NCBI GenBank assembly: GCA_904419005.1
Contig: CAJFQI010000022.1
Span: 1-37,006 of the forward strand
Direction of reading: 5' to 3'
Source of the DNA: Candidatus Avimonas faecium
GTDB lineage: Bacteria > Bacillota > Clostridia > Oscillospirales > Acutalibacteraceae
DNA: 37,006 nucleotides
How positions within the stretch are numbered: position 1 is the stretch's first letter; every line of letters begins with the position of its first letter. The notes beneath the pieces were generated by a model. That model did not search any database. It saw only the letters and a program-made list of their open reading frames with translations, and had not been told where the DNA came from. Of the stretch, positions 24,106 to 33,188 are shown in pieces. A program made the translations under genes and the position numbers.

Positions 24106-25272
24106 ATGTTTGAGGAAAATAAGACCAGGGTATTGACGCGGTATGAGCAAATTGTCAAGCGAAAAAATGAAAAGAGCTCGTTTTACAACGGCGTTTTCGA
24201 TCGTTATGTCAACCCGGTGCTGACCCGGGACCACATTCCGCCGGTTTGGAAGTACGATTTTAATGAAAAAAGCAATCCCTATTTTATGGAGAGGCTGGGC
24301 GTGAACGCGGTGTTCAACTCCGGCGCTCTGTATAAGGATGGGAAATATTATTTGATCGCCCGGGTGGAGGGCAGCGACCGGAAATCCTTCTTTGCCGTTG
24401 CGGAGAGCGACAGCGGCGTGGACGGCTTCCGCTTCTGGGATTATCCGGTGGTTCTTCCGGACACCTGCCCGGAAGAGGTCAACGTCTACGATATGCGCCT
24501 TACACAGCATGAGGACGGCTGGCTGTACGGCGTGTTCTGCAGCGAGAGCAAGGATACGGCGAACCCCGACCTGTCCGCGGCCCGGGCTGCCGCCGGCCTC
24601 GTCCGGACGAAGGACCTTGTCCATTGGGAGCGGCTTGACAACCTGCGCACCGCCAATGGCTCTTCCCATCAGCGCAACTGTGTGCTGCATCCGGAGTTTA
24701 TTCATGGGGAATACGCGTTTTACACCCGCCCGCAGGACGATTTCATTGAGGCGGGATCCGGCGGGGGCATCTGCCTGGGGCTGTGCGATAATATAGAGCA
24801 CCCCTTCATCCGGGAAGAACGCCCGCTGAGCGGCCGCCGGTACCACACCATCTGCGAGGCCAAAAACGGCGCCGGCGCCGTCCCTATCAAAACGCAGGCG
24901 GGGTGGATACATATTGCGCACGGCGTGCGCAATACCGCGGCCGGGCTGCGGTATGTGCTGTACGCCTTCGCCACCTCCCTGGAGGACCCGTTTAAGGTGA
25001 TCGCCGAGCCGGGCGGCTACCTCTTGGCCCCGCTTGGGCCGGAGCGGGTCGGCGACGTGTCCAACGTCGTGTTTTCCAACGGCGCGGCCGTCAACGAAAA
25101 GGGCGAGGTTTACCTTTATTACGCCTCGTCCGATACGCGGATGCATGTAGCGGTTACGACGACCGAAAAGCTGGTGGATTATGTGTTCCACACGCCGAAG
25201 GACGCGCTGCGCTCCGCGGACTGCGTAAAGCAGCGCTGCGAGCTCATCCACAAAAATCGGGAACTGCTGTGA
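24106..25272 (+). CDS. GH130 subfamily 1: 4-O-beta-D-mannosyl-D-glucose phosphorylase-like
   Basis: A 388-residue cytosolic phosphorylase with a five-bladed propeller fold. The family GH130_1 member MGP converts beta-mannosyl-1,4-glucose plus phosphate to alpha-mannose 1-phosphate plus glucose. Blocks matching MGP are continuous: [65 protein letters not shown] with the general-acid Asp129, [31 protein letters not shown] and [11 protein letters not shown]. This strong match supports subfamily 1 over the mannobiose phosphorylases. It shows that the operon handles beta-1,4-mannan or glucomannan breakdown products. The cellobiose/mannobiose 2-epimerase that often accompanies it is not in the window. 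Confidence 0.92.
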   Translation: MFEENKTRVLTRYEQIVKRKNEKSSFYNGVFDRYVNPVLTRDHIPPVWKYDFNEKSNPYFMERLGVNAVFNSGALYKDGKYYLIARVEGSDRKSFFAVAESDSGVDGFRFWDYPVVLPDTCPEEVNVYDMRLTQHEDGWLYGVFCSESKDTANPDLSAARAAAGLVRTKDLVHWERLDNLRTANGSSHQRNCVLHPEFIHGEYAFYTRPQDDFIEAGSGGGICLGLCDNIEHPFIREERPLSGRRYHTICEAKNGAGAVPIKTQAGWIHIAHGVRNTAAGLRYVLYAFATSLEDPFKVIAEPGGYLLAPLGPERVGDVSNVVFSNGAAVNEKGEVYLYYASSDTRMHVAVTTTEKLVDYVFHTPKDALRSADCVKQRCELIHKNRELL

Positions 25273-25281
25273 GGTGTCGAT

Positions 25282-26355
25282 ATGTTTGAGCTGTACAAAA
25301 CCGAAAACGCGGATATGGAGCTCCATGTCCAGGGCAACAAGCTGCTGAACAAGCGCGGGGAGGCGGTGATGCTGACCGGCGTAAACTGCTCGTCGCTGGA
25401 GTGGCAGTGCAACCCCGATAAGCTGGTGCGGACGGTGCAGGTCGCCTTGGACGACTGGCACGCCAACACCATCCGCCTGCCGCTGTCCCAGGACAAATGG
25501 TTCGGCTTTGGCGGCGACCAGCGCGGGCAGGACGAATCGGGCGAGCGCTACCGCGCCATGGTGGACGAAATCGTCAAGGAGATCGCCGCGCGGAAGAAGT
25601 ATGTGATCCTTGACCTGCACCGCAGCAACTGCGGCTCCTGGGGCGAATTCATCAGCGGCAATATGCCGGATATGAATTCCCTGGTGTTCTGGAAAAACAT
25701 CGCCCTCCGTTTCCGGAACCATCCGAACGTGCTGTTTGGGATTTTCAACGAGCCCTTTAAGGTTTCGTGGGAATGCTGGCGGGACGGCGGCGAGGTAACC
25801 GTCGAATACGCGCCGCAGAACATCGGCAATCAGATTATGCGGGACGAATCCGGCGAGCCGGAGCTGCAGCGCATTACCTATCATGCGCCCGGGCTGCAGG
25901 AGATGGTGCGCACCGTGCGCGCCGTGGGGGCGAACAACGTCGCCATCCTGGCCGGCCTGGATTGGGGCTATGAACTGGACGGGGTGGACAAAGGGTATGT
26001 CGTAGACGACTGCGGCGGCAACGGCCTGATGCTGGATTCCCACGAATACCCCTGGAAGCGCCTGGACAATTGGGACGAACTGGTCACGGTGGTGGCCGAC
26101 CGCTACCCGATCCTCATCGGCGAATGCGGCCATTACGGCGAGGGTGTTGAGGTATACGAAGGGCCGCAGCGCGAGCCGAGCGCCGTCTGGGTCCCCCGTC
26201 TCCTGGATTGGGTGGAAAAGAACGGGTACCACATCACGGCGTGGGATTTCCATGACACCGCCGGCCCCTGCCTGATTAAGAACCTGGAAGATTTTGAGCC
26301 GACGCCATTCTGGGGCGTGTATTTCAAGGAGTTTTTGAAGAAACGCAACGGATAA
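25282..26355 (+). CDS. Intracellular GH5-family glycoside hydrolase
   Basis: A 357-residue clan GH-A enzyme with no signal peptide. The barrel blocks are GVNCSSLEW, DDWHANTIRLPLSQDKWFG, KYVILDLHRSNCGSWGE, HPNVLFGIFNEP with the acid/base Glu157, DSHEYPWK, and ILIGECGHYG with the nucleophile Glu281; LLDWVEKNGYHITAWDFHDTAGP completes the fold. GH5 covers mannanases, cellulases and beta-mannosidases. Between GH130 and an ABC importer, an oligosaccharide-trimming role on mannan or glucomannan pieces is likely. It is clearly related to the secreted GH5 at 31151. The start is ATG 25282 behind GAGGTG, nine bases after the GH130 stop. Confidence 0.9.
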   Translation: MFELYKTENADMELHVQGNKLLNKRGEAVMLTGVNCSSLEWQCNPDKLVRTVQVALDDWHANTIRLPLSQDKWFGFGGDQRGQDESGERYRAMVDEIVKEIAARKKYVILDLHRSNCGSWGEFISGNMPDMNSLVFWKNIALRFRNHPNVLFGIFNEPFKVSWECWRDGGEVTVEYAPQNIGNQIMRDESGEPELQRITYHAPGLQEMVRTVRAVGANNVAILAGLDWGYELDGVDKGYVVDDCGGNGLMLDSHEYPWKRLDNWDELVTVVADRYPILIGECGHYGEGVEVYEGPQREPSAVWVPRLLDWVEKNGYHITAWDFHDTAGPCLIKNLEDFEPTPFWGVYFKEFLKKRNG

Positions 26356-26379
26356 CGGACGATGGGGGAGATTGCCGGT

Positions 26380-29283
26380 ATGAGTAGACGACAGTTTGGG
26401 CGCCGCTGGACGGCCGGGTTCTCGGCCTTGCTGCTTCTCCTTTCTCTGCTTGCGGTCCCGGCGGGCGCCGAATCGGAGGAGGCGCAGGCGGCGCCGTCTG
26501 CGCAGGCTGCGCCCTCTGGCGAGGCGTCAGCCTCGCGGGAGCAACAGGATTATGAGGACTATTCCGCCGCTTATGCCGGCCAGGCGCGGCCGCAGACCTC
26601 CCTGGAATTGTCCGCCGAGGATTTTACCGATCCGACTGTCCGGGAGGAGGAAGGCCGCTCCGGCGCGGTGCTTGACGGGGAGGTGCAAACCGTATCGCTC
26701 GCCTTTCAGGTGGAGCAGGCCGGTATGTATAACCTTTCCCTGGATTATTATGCCCTTCCCGGCAAGTCCAAGGAAATCGTGTTCGGCCTGATGCTGGACG
26801 GGGAGTATCCGTTTTCCGAAGCCAAGAACATCAGCCTGTCGCGCACCTACCGGGACGCGGGCGAGATTACGCAGGATATACGGGGCAACGAAACCCGTCC
26901 CAGCCAGGAAGAGGTGTTCTGCTGGAGTACCCGGCGGCTGATCAATACCGACGGCTATTATGACGACCCGTACGAGATTTATTTTTCGGAGGGGGAGCAT
27001 ACGCTGACGTTCTCCTACTATCAGGAAACCATGCTCATCGGCTCGGTGACGCTGGCGCCGGTAGAGGCTCTGGCCTCGTATGAGGCCTACAGCGCGGGCG
27101 CCGAGGAGGCGCCCGCATATATGGAGATCTATGAGGCGGAGGACTCCTACCAGAAGTCCAGCTCGATGCTGTACCCGACCTACGACCGCTCCAGCGTGGC
27201 GACCAGCCCCAGCCACTATTCCAAAATCCGGTACAACACCATCGGCCAGTCGAACTGGGGGCAGCAGGGACAGTGGATCAGCTGGGAAATCGAGGTCCCC
27301 GAGGACGGGTGGTATTCGATTTCCTTTAAGGCCCGGCAGAATTACCAGCAGGGCATCAATTCCTACCGCACCCTGTACATAGACGGGGAGGTCCCCTTTG
27401 AGGAAGTTAAAAATATCGCGTTCCCCTACCGCCTCAATTGGTATATGCAGACGCTGGGAGACGGCGAGGAGCCCTATCTGTTCTACCTGACGCAGGGCCG
27501 GCACGAGCTGAAAATGGAGGTCGCCGCCGGCCCGCTGGGGGAAGTGCTCAAGCAGCTCAACGATACGGTGCTCTTCCTCAACGACATTTACCGCAGCATC
27601 GTGATGATTACCGGCACGACGCCCGACAAATACCGTACCTTTTACCTGATGGACGAAATCCCTACGCTTGAGCAGGACATCACCGACGCCAAGGCGGCGC
27701 TTGACAGCCTGTATGAGCAGATCGTGGAAATCGTGGGTACCGGCGGGTCGGAGGCGTCGGTCATCACCGAGGTCAGCGCCATGCTCCAGGAATTCCTGGA
27801 TAAGCCGTTGAATATCCCCAACCGGATTTCCCGGTTTAAGACCAACCTGGAATCCTTGGGCTCCTTGATCCTGACGTTCAGCTCGCAGCCGCTGGAATTG
27901 GACTACATCGTCGTTTCCGCGCAGGAGGAGCTGCCGGATGTCGGCGCGGGGTTCTGGGCCGAGCTCCAGTATGTCGCGCAGGGGTTCATCGCCTCCTTTG
28001 TGGAGGATTACAATTCGATCGGCGGCGCCGCCTCGGGCGAAGGGGTGGAGATTACCTCCAGCATTGAGGTGTGGGTCTCCAACGGCCGCGACCAGGCGCA
28101 GATCCTCAAGAACCTGATCGACAGCAGCTTTACGCCCGAAACCGGGATCAACGTGGAAATGAGCATCGTTTCCACCGCCTCAGGAACGACCGCCTCCACC
28201 CTGGTACAGGCCACCTTGGCCGGGCAGGGGCCGGATGTCGCCCTGTTTACCCCGCGGGATATGCCGGTCAACCTGGCTATGCGCGGGGCGCTGGCGGAGC
28301 TGTCCTCCCTTGAAGGCTTTGACGAGATTTACGACAATTTTTACGAATCCGCCTGGATTCCGTACATCTACGAGGGCGGGATCTACGCCGTCCCGGAAAC
28401 GCAGAACTTTGATATGCTGTTTTACCGCACGGATATTTTTGAAGAGCTGGGGCTGGAGCCGCCGGACACCTGGGAGGATTTCTACGCGGCCGTGGAAATC
28501 CTGCAAAAGAACAACCTCGGCGTCGGTGTGCTTGAAACCAACACGGCCAATGCCGGCGTCTCTTCGGGCATCTCCTTTTTTGATAAGATCCTCCTTCAAA
28601 ACGGCGGCTCCTATTATAACGACGACCTGACGCAGACCGCCTTTAACACCCAGGTCGCGTACGACGCGTTTGAAACCTGGACCGATCTGTACAGCGAATA
28701 CGGGCTGGACCGCACCTTTGATTTTTACAACCGCTTCCGATCCGGCGATATGCCGATGGGAATCATGTCCTACACGACGTATAACCAGCTGGATGCGGCA
28801 GCTCCGGAAATCCGCGGGCTATGGGCTATGGCGCCGATCCCGGGCACCGTCCAGGAGGACGGCAGCATTCTCCGGACCGAGACCGCTGCGGGCACGGGCG
28901 CCGTCATGCTGGACGACTGCGGGGATCCGGAGGCGGCGTGGGAATTTTTGCAGTGGTGGGCCGGCGGGGAAACGCAGACCGATTACGGCACCGAGCTTGA
29001 GGCGTCCCTCGGCGTCTTGGCGCGCTACGACGCCGCCAATAAGGAGGCGTTTGACAATCTGGGCTGGAACGATACGGAACGGGAGGCCCTCCTTGCCCAG
29101 TGGGAGCAGGTGACCGATATTATGCAGATCCCCGGGAACTATTTCATTTCCCGCTGCCTGACCAACGCGTTCCGCGCCGTTGTGGATGAGGAGTACAGCC
29201 CGGTGCGCGCCCTCAACACCTATAACCGGGAAATGAACGCTGAAATAACCCGCAAACGCGAGGAATTCCACCTTGATGACTGA
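26380..29283 (+). CDS. Large extracellular solute-binding protein with N-terminal beta-domains
   Basis: A 967-residue ABC binding protein, about twice the usual size. The signal peptide (about 1-30) ends in AVPAGA/E; there is no lipobox Cys. Residues 70-227 and 245-387 look like two related carbohydrate-binding-type beta-sandwiches: both have a GxY-S segment, an LDGEYPFSEAKNI or IDGEVPFEEVKNI block and a final EGEHTL/QGRHEL strand. A helical stretch (about 387-537) follows, then a family-1 binding-protein domain (about 557-967; EVWVSNGRDQAQILKNLI, GQGPDVALFTPRD, FDMLFYRTDIFEELGLEPPDTWEDF, EAAWEFLQWWAG). ATG 26380 is preferred over ATG 26362, because GGGGGAG lies between them. It precedes two permease genes and probably captures mannan oligosaccharides. 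Confidence 0.88.
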   Translation: MSRRQFGRRWTAGFSALLLLLSLLAVPAGAESEEAQAAPSAQAAPSGEASASREQQDYEDYSAAYAGQARPQTSLELSAEDFTDPTVREEEGRSGAVLDGEVQTVSLAFQVEQAGMYNLSLDYYALPGKSKEIVFGLMLDGEYPFSEAKNISLSRTYRDAGEITQDIRGNETRPSQEEVFCWSTRRLINTDGYYDDPYEIYFSEGEHTLTFSYYQETMLIGSVTLAPVEALASYEAYSAGAEEAPAYMEIYEAEDSYQKSSSMLYPTYDRSSVATSPSHYSKIRYNTIGQSNWGQQGQWISWEIEVPEDGWYSISFKARQNYQQGINSYRTLYIDGEVPFEEVKNIAFPYRLNWYMQTLGDGEEPYLFYLTQGRHELKMEVAAGPLGEVLKQLNDTVLFLNDIYRSIVMITGTTPDKYRTFYLMDEIPTLEQDITDAKAALDSLYEQIVEIVGTGGSEASVITEVSAMLQEFLDKPLNIPNRISRFKTNLESLGSLILTFSSQPLELDYIVVSAQEELPDVGAGFWAELQYVAQGFIASFVEDYNSIGGAASGEGVEITSSIEVWVSNGRDQAQILKNLIDSSFTPETGINVEMSIVSTASGTTASTLVQATLAGQGPDVALFTPRDMPVNLAMRGALAELSSLEGFDEIYDNFYESAWIPYIYEGGIYAVPETQNFDMLFYRTDIFEELGLEPPDTWEDFYAAVEILQKNNLGVGVLETNTANAGVSSGISFFDKILLQNGGSYYNDDLTQTAFNTQVAYDAFETWTDLYSEYGLDRTFDFYNRFRSGDMPMGIMSYTTYNQLDAAAPEIRGLWAMAPIPGTVQEDGSILRTETAAGTGAVMLDDCGDPEAAWEFLQWWAGGETQTDYGTELEASLGVLARYDAANKEAFDNLGWNDTEREALLAQWEQVTDIMQIPGNYFISRCLTNAFRAVVDEEYSPVRALNTYNREMNAEITRKREEFHLDD

Positions 29284-29302
29284 CGGAGGAGGATCGTACG
29301 AC

Positions 29303-30226
29303 ATGGCTTTCAAGCGAAAAGGGCAGGACAGCGCCAAGGTGCCGATCCTCCGGCAGATGTGGAATGCACGCGCCAGCTACGTTTTAATGGCGCCCTTCCT
29401 GCTGCTGTTTCTGGTGTTTGTGGTGATCCCGGTCATCGCTTCCGTGGCGCTGAGCTTTACTTCGTTCAACATGCTGCAAATGCCGCAGTTCGTTGGGGTG
29501 GACAACTACATCCGGATGTTCCTGGAAGACGATATCTTTATCACGGCGCTGGAAAACACGCTGGTGTTCGCCGTGATTACCGGCCCTCTCGGCTATATCC
29601 TGAGCTTCGTGGTCGCCTGGCTGATCAACGAGCTCAACCGCGGGATCCGCTGGCTGCTGACCCTGGTGATGTACATCCCCACCCTGGCCGGGAACGTCTA
29701 TTACATCTGGACGTATATGTTCAGCAACGATTCCAAAGGGCTGGTCAATTCCGCCTTGATCAACATCGGCATCATCAACGACCCGATCCAATGGCTGACC
29801 GATTCCACCTACAGCTTTTATGTGGTGCTGATCGTCATCGTTTGGCTGAGCCTGGGCGCCGGCTTCCTTTCCTTTGTGGCCGGCCTGCAGTCCCTTGACC
29901 GCAGCTATTTTGAGGCGGCGGCGATTGACGGCGTGCGCAACCGCTTTCAGGAGCTTTGGTATGTCACCCTGCCCCAGATGGTCCCGCAGCTCCTGTTCGG
30001 CGCGGTGATGTCCATTTCCAGCGCGTTCGCAGTGGGGTATCAGAGCGCGTCCATCACCGGCTTCCCCAGTTCCAACTATTCGACCCATACCCTCTTGCTG
30101 CACATGCTGGATTACGGCACTATCCGGTTTGAAATGGGGTATGCATCGGCTATCGCCGTTGTTCTGTTTGCCATTATGCTTTTGTCATGGGCGATTATCC
30201 GCAAAGCCCTGCGCAAACTGACCTGA
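29303..30226 (+). CDS. ABC sugar transporter permease (MalF/UgpA-type)
   Basis: A 307-residue inner membrane protein with six predicted transmembrane segments. The cytoplasmic EAA loop is EAAAIDGVRNRFQELWYVTLPQM, which contacts the ATPase. SYVLMAPFLLLFLVFVVIPV is the typical first helix. ATG 29303 follows GGAGGAGG with a ten-base gap; the open frame begins earlier and overlaps the binding-protein gene, but that start has no support. It pairs with the next permease. Confidence 0.93.
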   Translation: MAFKRKGQDSAKVPILRQMWNARASYVLMAPFLLLFLVFVVIPVIASVALSFTSFNMLQMPQFVGVDNYIRMFLEDDIFITALENTLVFAVITGPLGYILSFVVAWLINELNRGIRWLLTLVMYIPTLAGNVYYIWTYMFSNDSKGLVNSALINIGIINDPIQWLTDSTYSFYVVLIVIVWLSLGAGFLSFVAGLQSLDRSYFEAAAIDGVRNRFQELWYVTLPQMVPQLLFGAVMSISSAFAVGYQSASITGFPSSNYSTHTLLLHMLDYGTIRFEMGYASAIAVVLFAIMLLSWAIIRKALRKLT

Positions 30227-30246
30227 CGGGAGGGAGGCGACGAACC

Positions 30247-31134
30247 ATGCAGAAAGTGATGCGTTTACACCGGATGAAACGGGGGAAAAGCGGCGTAAAG
30301 CTTTCCCGCTCGGTAGGCGGGACGATCGCCATTGCGCTGTTCTTGATTATCGTCGGCGCCTTCATGGCTCTGCCGATCGTCTATTCGCTGATCCAGTCGG
30401 TCAAGCCGATGGATGAGATCTTCGCGTACCCTCCCCGCTTTTTTGTCCGGAACCCGACCTTTGACAACTATATCCAGGTCTACCAGCTTTGCCAGAACCT
30501 TTGGGTGCCGCTGTCCCGGTATGTGTTCAACAGCCTGTTTATCGCAATCGGCGGTACGGTCATCTATGTCGTTATCGCTTCAATGGCGGCGTTCCCGCTG
30601 TCCAAGCACCGGTTTCCCGGCAAGGCGTTCATCTCGGCCTTGATCGTGTGGGCGCTGCTTTTCCGTTCGGAGGTCACCGGCATCCCGCAGTATATCATCA
30701 TCTCCGAGCTGGGGATGATCAACACCTACTGGGCGCTGCTGCTGCCCCCGCTTGCCACCACCCTGGGCGTGTTTCTGATGATGCAGTTTATGGAGTCGGC
30801 GATCCCGGATGCGGTGCTTGAGGCCGCCCGGATCGACGGGGCAAGCGAATACCGGATGTACCGCTCAATTGTCATGCCGGCCGTCAAGCCCGCCTGGCTG
30901 ACGCTGGTGATCTTTACCTTCCAATCCTTTTGGAATGTGACAGGCGTTTCCTATGTCTACGATGAAAGCCTGAAGACGCTCCCCGCCGTGCTGAACAACA
31001 TTTCCTCCGGCGGCTTGGCCCGCACCGGCGCGACGGCTGCCGTGGCTGTGATCCTGCTGATCCCGCCGGTGATTATCTTCATCATTTCCCAAAGCTCAAT
31101 CAGTGAAACGATGGCCCATTCCGGTCTGAAATAA
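30247..31134 (+). CDS. ABC sugar transporter permease (MalG/UgpE-type)
   Basis: A 295-residue inner membrane protein with six predicted transmembrane segments and the second EAA loop, EAARIDGASEYRMYRSIVMPAVKP. It has a basic N-terminus and the usual VKPMDEIFAYPPRFF block after the first helix. ATG 30247 is preceded by GGGAGGGAGG. It forms a heterodimer with the permease encoded just upstream. No ATP-binding subunit gene is present in the window, as is common in firmicutes that share one MsmX-type ATPase among several importers. Confidence 0.93.
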   Translation: MQKVMRLHRMKRGKSGVKLSRSVGGTIAIALFLIIVGAFMALPIVYSLIQSVKPMDEIFAYPPRFFVRNPTFDNYIQVYQLCQNLWVPLSRYVFNSLFIAIGGTVIYVVIASMAAFPLSKHRFPGKAFISALIVWALLFRSEVTGIPQYIIISELGMINTYWALLLPPLATTLGVFLMMQFMESAIPDAVLEAARIDGASEYRMYRSIVMPAVKPAWLTLVIFTFQSFWNVTGVSYVYDESLKTLPAVLNNISSGGLARTGATAAVAVILLIPPVIIFIISQSSISETMAHSGLK

Positions 31135-31150
31135 AGGGAGGAGTACGTCA

Positions 31151-33160
31151 ATGAAAGGTCTGAAATCGGCCCTGAGCGTTTTTCTTGCGGCAATCCTGTC
31201 GGCTTCGCTGCTGAGCGTCGGCGCCTCTGCGGAGCCGGCGGAAACCGCCGCGGACGCCACGCTTCACACCGAAGGCAACCAGCTGGTCATGGCCAACGGC
31301 GAGACGGTCCGCCTGATGGGGATCAACGTCCCTTATCTGAGTTGGGATGCCTCTAATGCCGATCAAGTTTTTGCAGCGCTGGAAATCGCGCTGGACGACT
31401 GGCAGAGCAACTGCATCCGCCTGCCGGTAGTGCCGGAGTTCTGGCTGGGCAGCAGCCATGACAGCTACAAGGCAATTATTGACGAGGTTATTGAAAGGGT
31501 TAGCGCCGAGGGGAAATATGTGATCCTGGACAACCACTCCTTCTACCTTCCGGACGACGACGACCTCGCTTTTTGGGAGAGCGCGGCGGAAGCCTATAAG
31601 GATCACCCCAACGTCCTGTTCGAGCTGTTCAACGAGCCGGCCATGTGTACCTGGCGGCAGTATTTTGAAGGCGGTACGCTGACCTATCAGGGCGAAAACG
31701 ACTGGGGCGAAATTGACAATATCACCATTGATTCCTGCGGGATCCCCGCCCTGCTTGATGCGGTGCGCGGCACCGGGGCAAAAAACATCTGTATCCTCCC
31801 GGGCACCAACTGGAGCTTTGACCTAAGCTACTGCACGGAGGAAAACTTCCGCCAGTTCGCCCAGAGCATCGCCGAAGGCGAGGCGCCCGACAATACGGAA
31901 GCCTTTGTAGAGGAGTACGTTGAGAAGTATTTCATGGACGACCCGGACGGCAACGGCATCATGTATTCCACCCACCCCTATCCCGACCGGGACAATTGGG
32001 AAGAGTGCCTGCTGGATACCATTATGGAATACCCCGTCCTGGTGGGGGAATGCGGCCCGACGGAGAAGACGGACGGCTTTATCCGCGAGCTGACCAGCAA
32101 CGACCGGTCCTATCTGGATATGCTCGTCGCCTTTGTGGATCAGTATGAGCTGAACATTACCCCCTGGGCCTGGGGCGCGTGGCCGTACCTCAACCAGGAG
32201 CCCTCCGACCGGCTGTCCGCATACGGCGAATATATGATGGACTATTTTGAGCAGAGCAACGAAACCAAGGCGGTCACGCTTTACAGCGAGGTGGACTACC
32301 AGGGGGACAGCCTCACCCTTGAGGCCGGGCAGTATACCAAGGCGTCCCTTGAGGCCAAGGGCTTTGACATCGCCGGCCTAGCTTCGGTCTCCTGTAAGGA
32401 CGATTATTACCAATATACCATCACACTGTATTCTGAGGACAATTTCGGCGGCGAGTCCTATACCTTCGTCCCAAGGGCGACCAACGTGACGCAGACGGTC
32501 TCCGGCTTTGAGCCGCAGTCCATGGTGATTGATCGCGGCGTGGCGGAGGACCTGCTGCTTGAGCATGCGACGGTGACGGCCAGCGGCTCGGTGGAAAACC
32601 AGCCGGCGGAAAACCTTATTGACGGCCGCAACGGCACCTACTGGCTCAACGAGAGCGAGGAGCCGAGCGAGATCCTGATCACCCTGGACGGGCTTTATGC
32701 GCTCAACGGCATCACTCTGGCGCACGCTTCGGAAGCGTCCATGATGACGGTGTTCAACGCCTCGGATTACACCATATCGGTCAGTACCGACGGAGAGGTG
32801 TTTACCCGGGTGGTGGACGTGACCAACAACACCATGGGCCTCACCGAATACGATTTTGAACAGATATTGGCCTGCTATATCAAGATCCGGATTACCCGCG
32901 GCAGCCTGATCAACAACAACAACCATTACCTCGCCGAGGTCATGGCTTACGGCACCCCGTATACCGGCTCGACCGAGGGCATTGACGTCGTCATCAACGG
33001 CGTTTCGTCCGAAGCCGTTGAGCCCGTTGGGAACGAGCCGGCCCACGAGGCGCCGGCCTCCAACACCGTACAGATCGTGCTGATCGTCGTTTTCGGCGTG
33101 GTGCTGGCCGGGACGGTAGCCACGGCGGTTGTCCTGCTGGTCAAAAAGAAAAGGGCATGA
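31151..33160 (+). CDS. Membrane-anchored GH5 hydrolase with betagamma-crystallin-like and F5/8C modules
   Basis: A 669-residue surface enzyme. Order: signal peptide (about 1-27, ending GASA); GH5 barrel (about 28-373) with ELFNEP acid/base Glu162 and VLVGECGP nucleophile Glu300; a betagamma-crystallin-like domain (about 374-463), with two Greek-key-type motifs, VTLYSEVDYQGDSLTL and ITLYSEDNFGGESYTF; an F5/8 type C or CBM32-like domain (about 470-605, with ENQPAENLIDGRNGTYWLN and the closing CYIKIRITRG strand); then a linker, one transmembrane helix (about 640-664) and a KKKRA tail. It would start glycan digestion at the cell surface. The modules other than GH5 are assigned by pattern only. 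The GH5 part is a paralogue of the cytosolic enzyme at 25282. Confidence 0.88.
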   Translation: MKGLKSALSVFLAAILSASLLSVGASAEPAETAADATLHTEGNQLVMANGETVRLMGINVPYLSWDASNADQVFAALEIALDDWQSNCIRLPVVPEFWLGSSHDSYKAIIDEVIERVSAEGKYVILDNHSFYLPDDDDLAFWESAAEAYKDHPNVLFELFNEPAMCTWRQYFEGGTLTYQGENDWGEIDNITIDSCGIPALLDAVRGTGAKNICILPGTNWSFDLSYCTEENFRQFAQSIAEGEAPDNTEAFVEEYVEKYFMDDPDGNGIMYSTHPYPDRDNWEECLLDTIMEYPVLVGECGPTEKTDGFIRELTSNDRSYLDMLVAFVDQYELNITPWAWGAWPYLNQEPSDRLSAYGEYMMDYFEQSNETKAVTLYSEVDYQGDSLTLEAGQYTKASLEAKGFDIAGLASVSCKDDYYQYTITLYSEDNFGGESYTFVPRATNVTQTVSGFEPQSMVIDRGVAEDLLLEHATVTASGSVENQPAENLIDGRNGTYWLNESEEPSEILITLDGLYALNGITLAHASEASMMTVFNASDYTISVSTDGEVFTRVVDVTNNTMGLTEYDFEQILACYIKIRITRGSLINNNNHYLAEVMAYGTPYTGSTEGIDVVINGVSSEAVEPVGNEPAHEAPASNTVQIVLIVVFGVVLAGTVATAVVLLVKKKRA

Positions 33161-33188
33161 GGTCTATCGGAAACGTAAGGAGCGATGA

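Noticed and set aside
24082-26253. A 723-codon open frame on the minus strand opposite the GH130 and GH5 genes
   Set aside because: Same GC-bias effect; the translation matches no known fold and both plus-strand genes have intact catalytic motifs.
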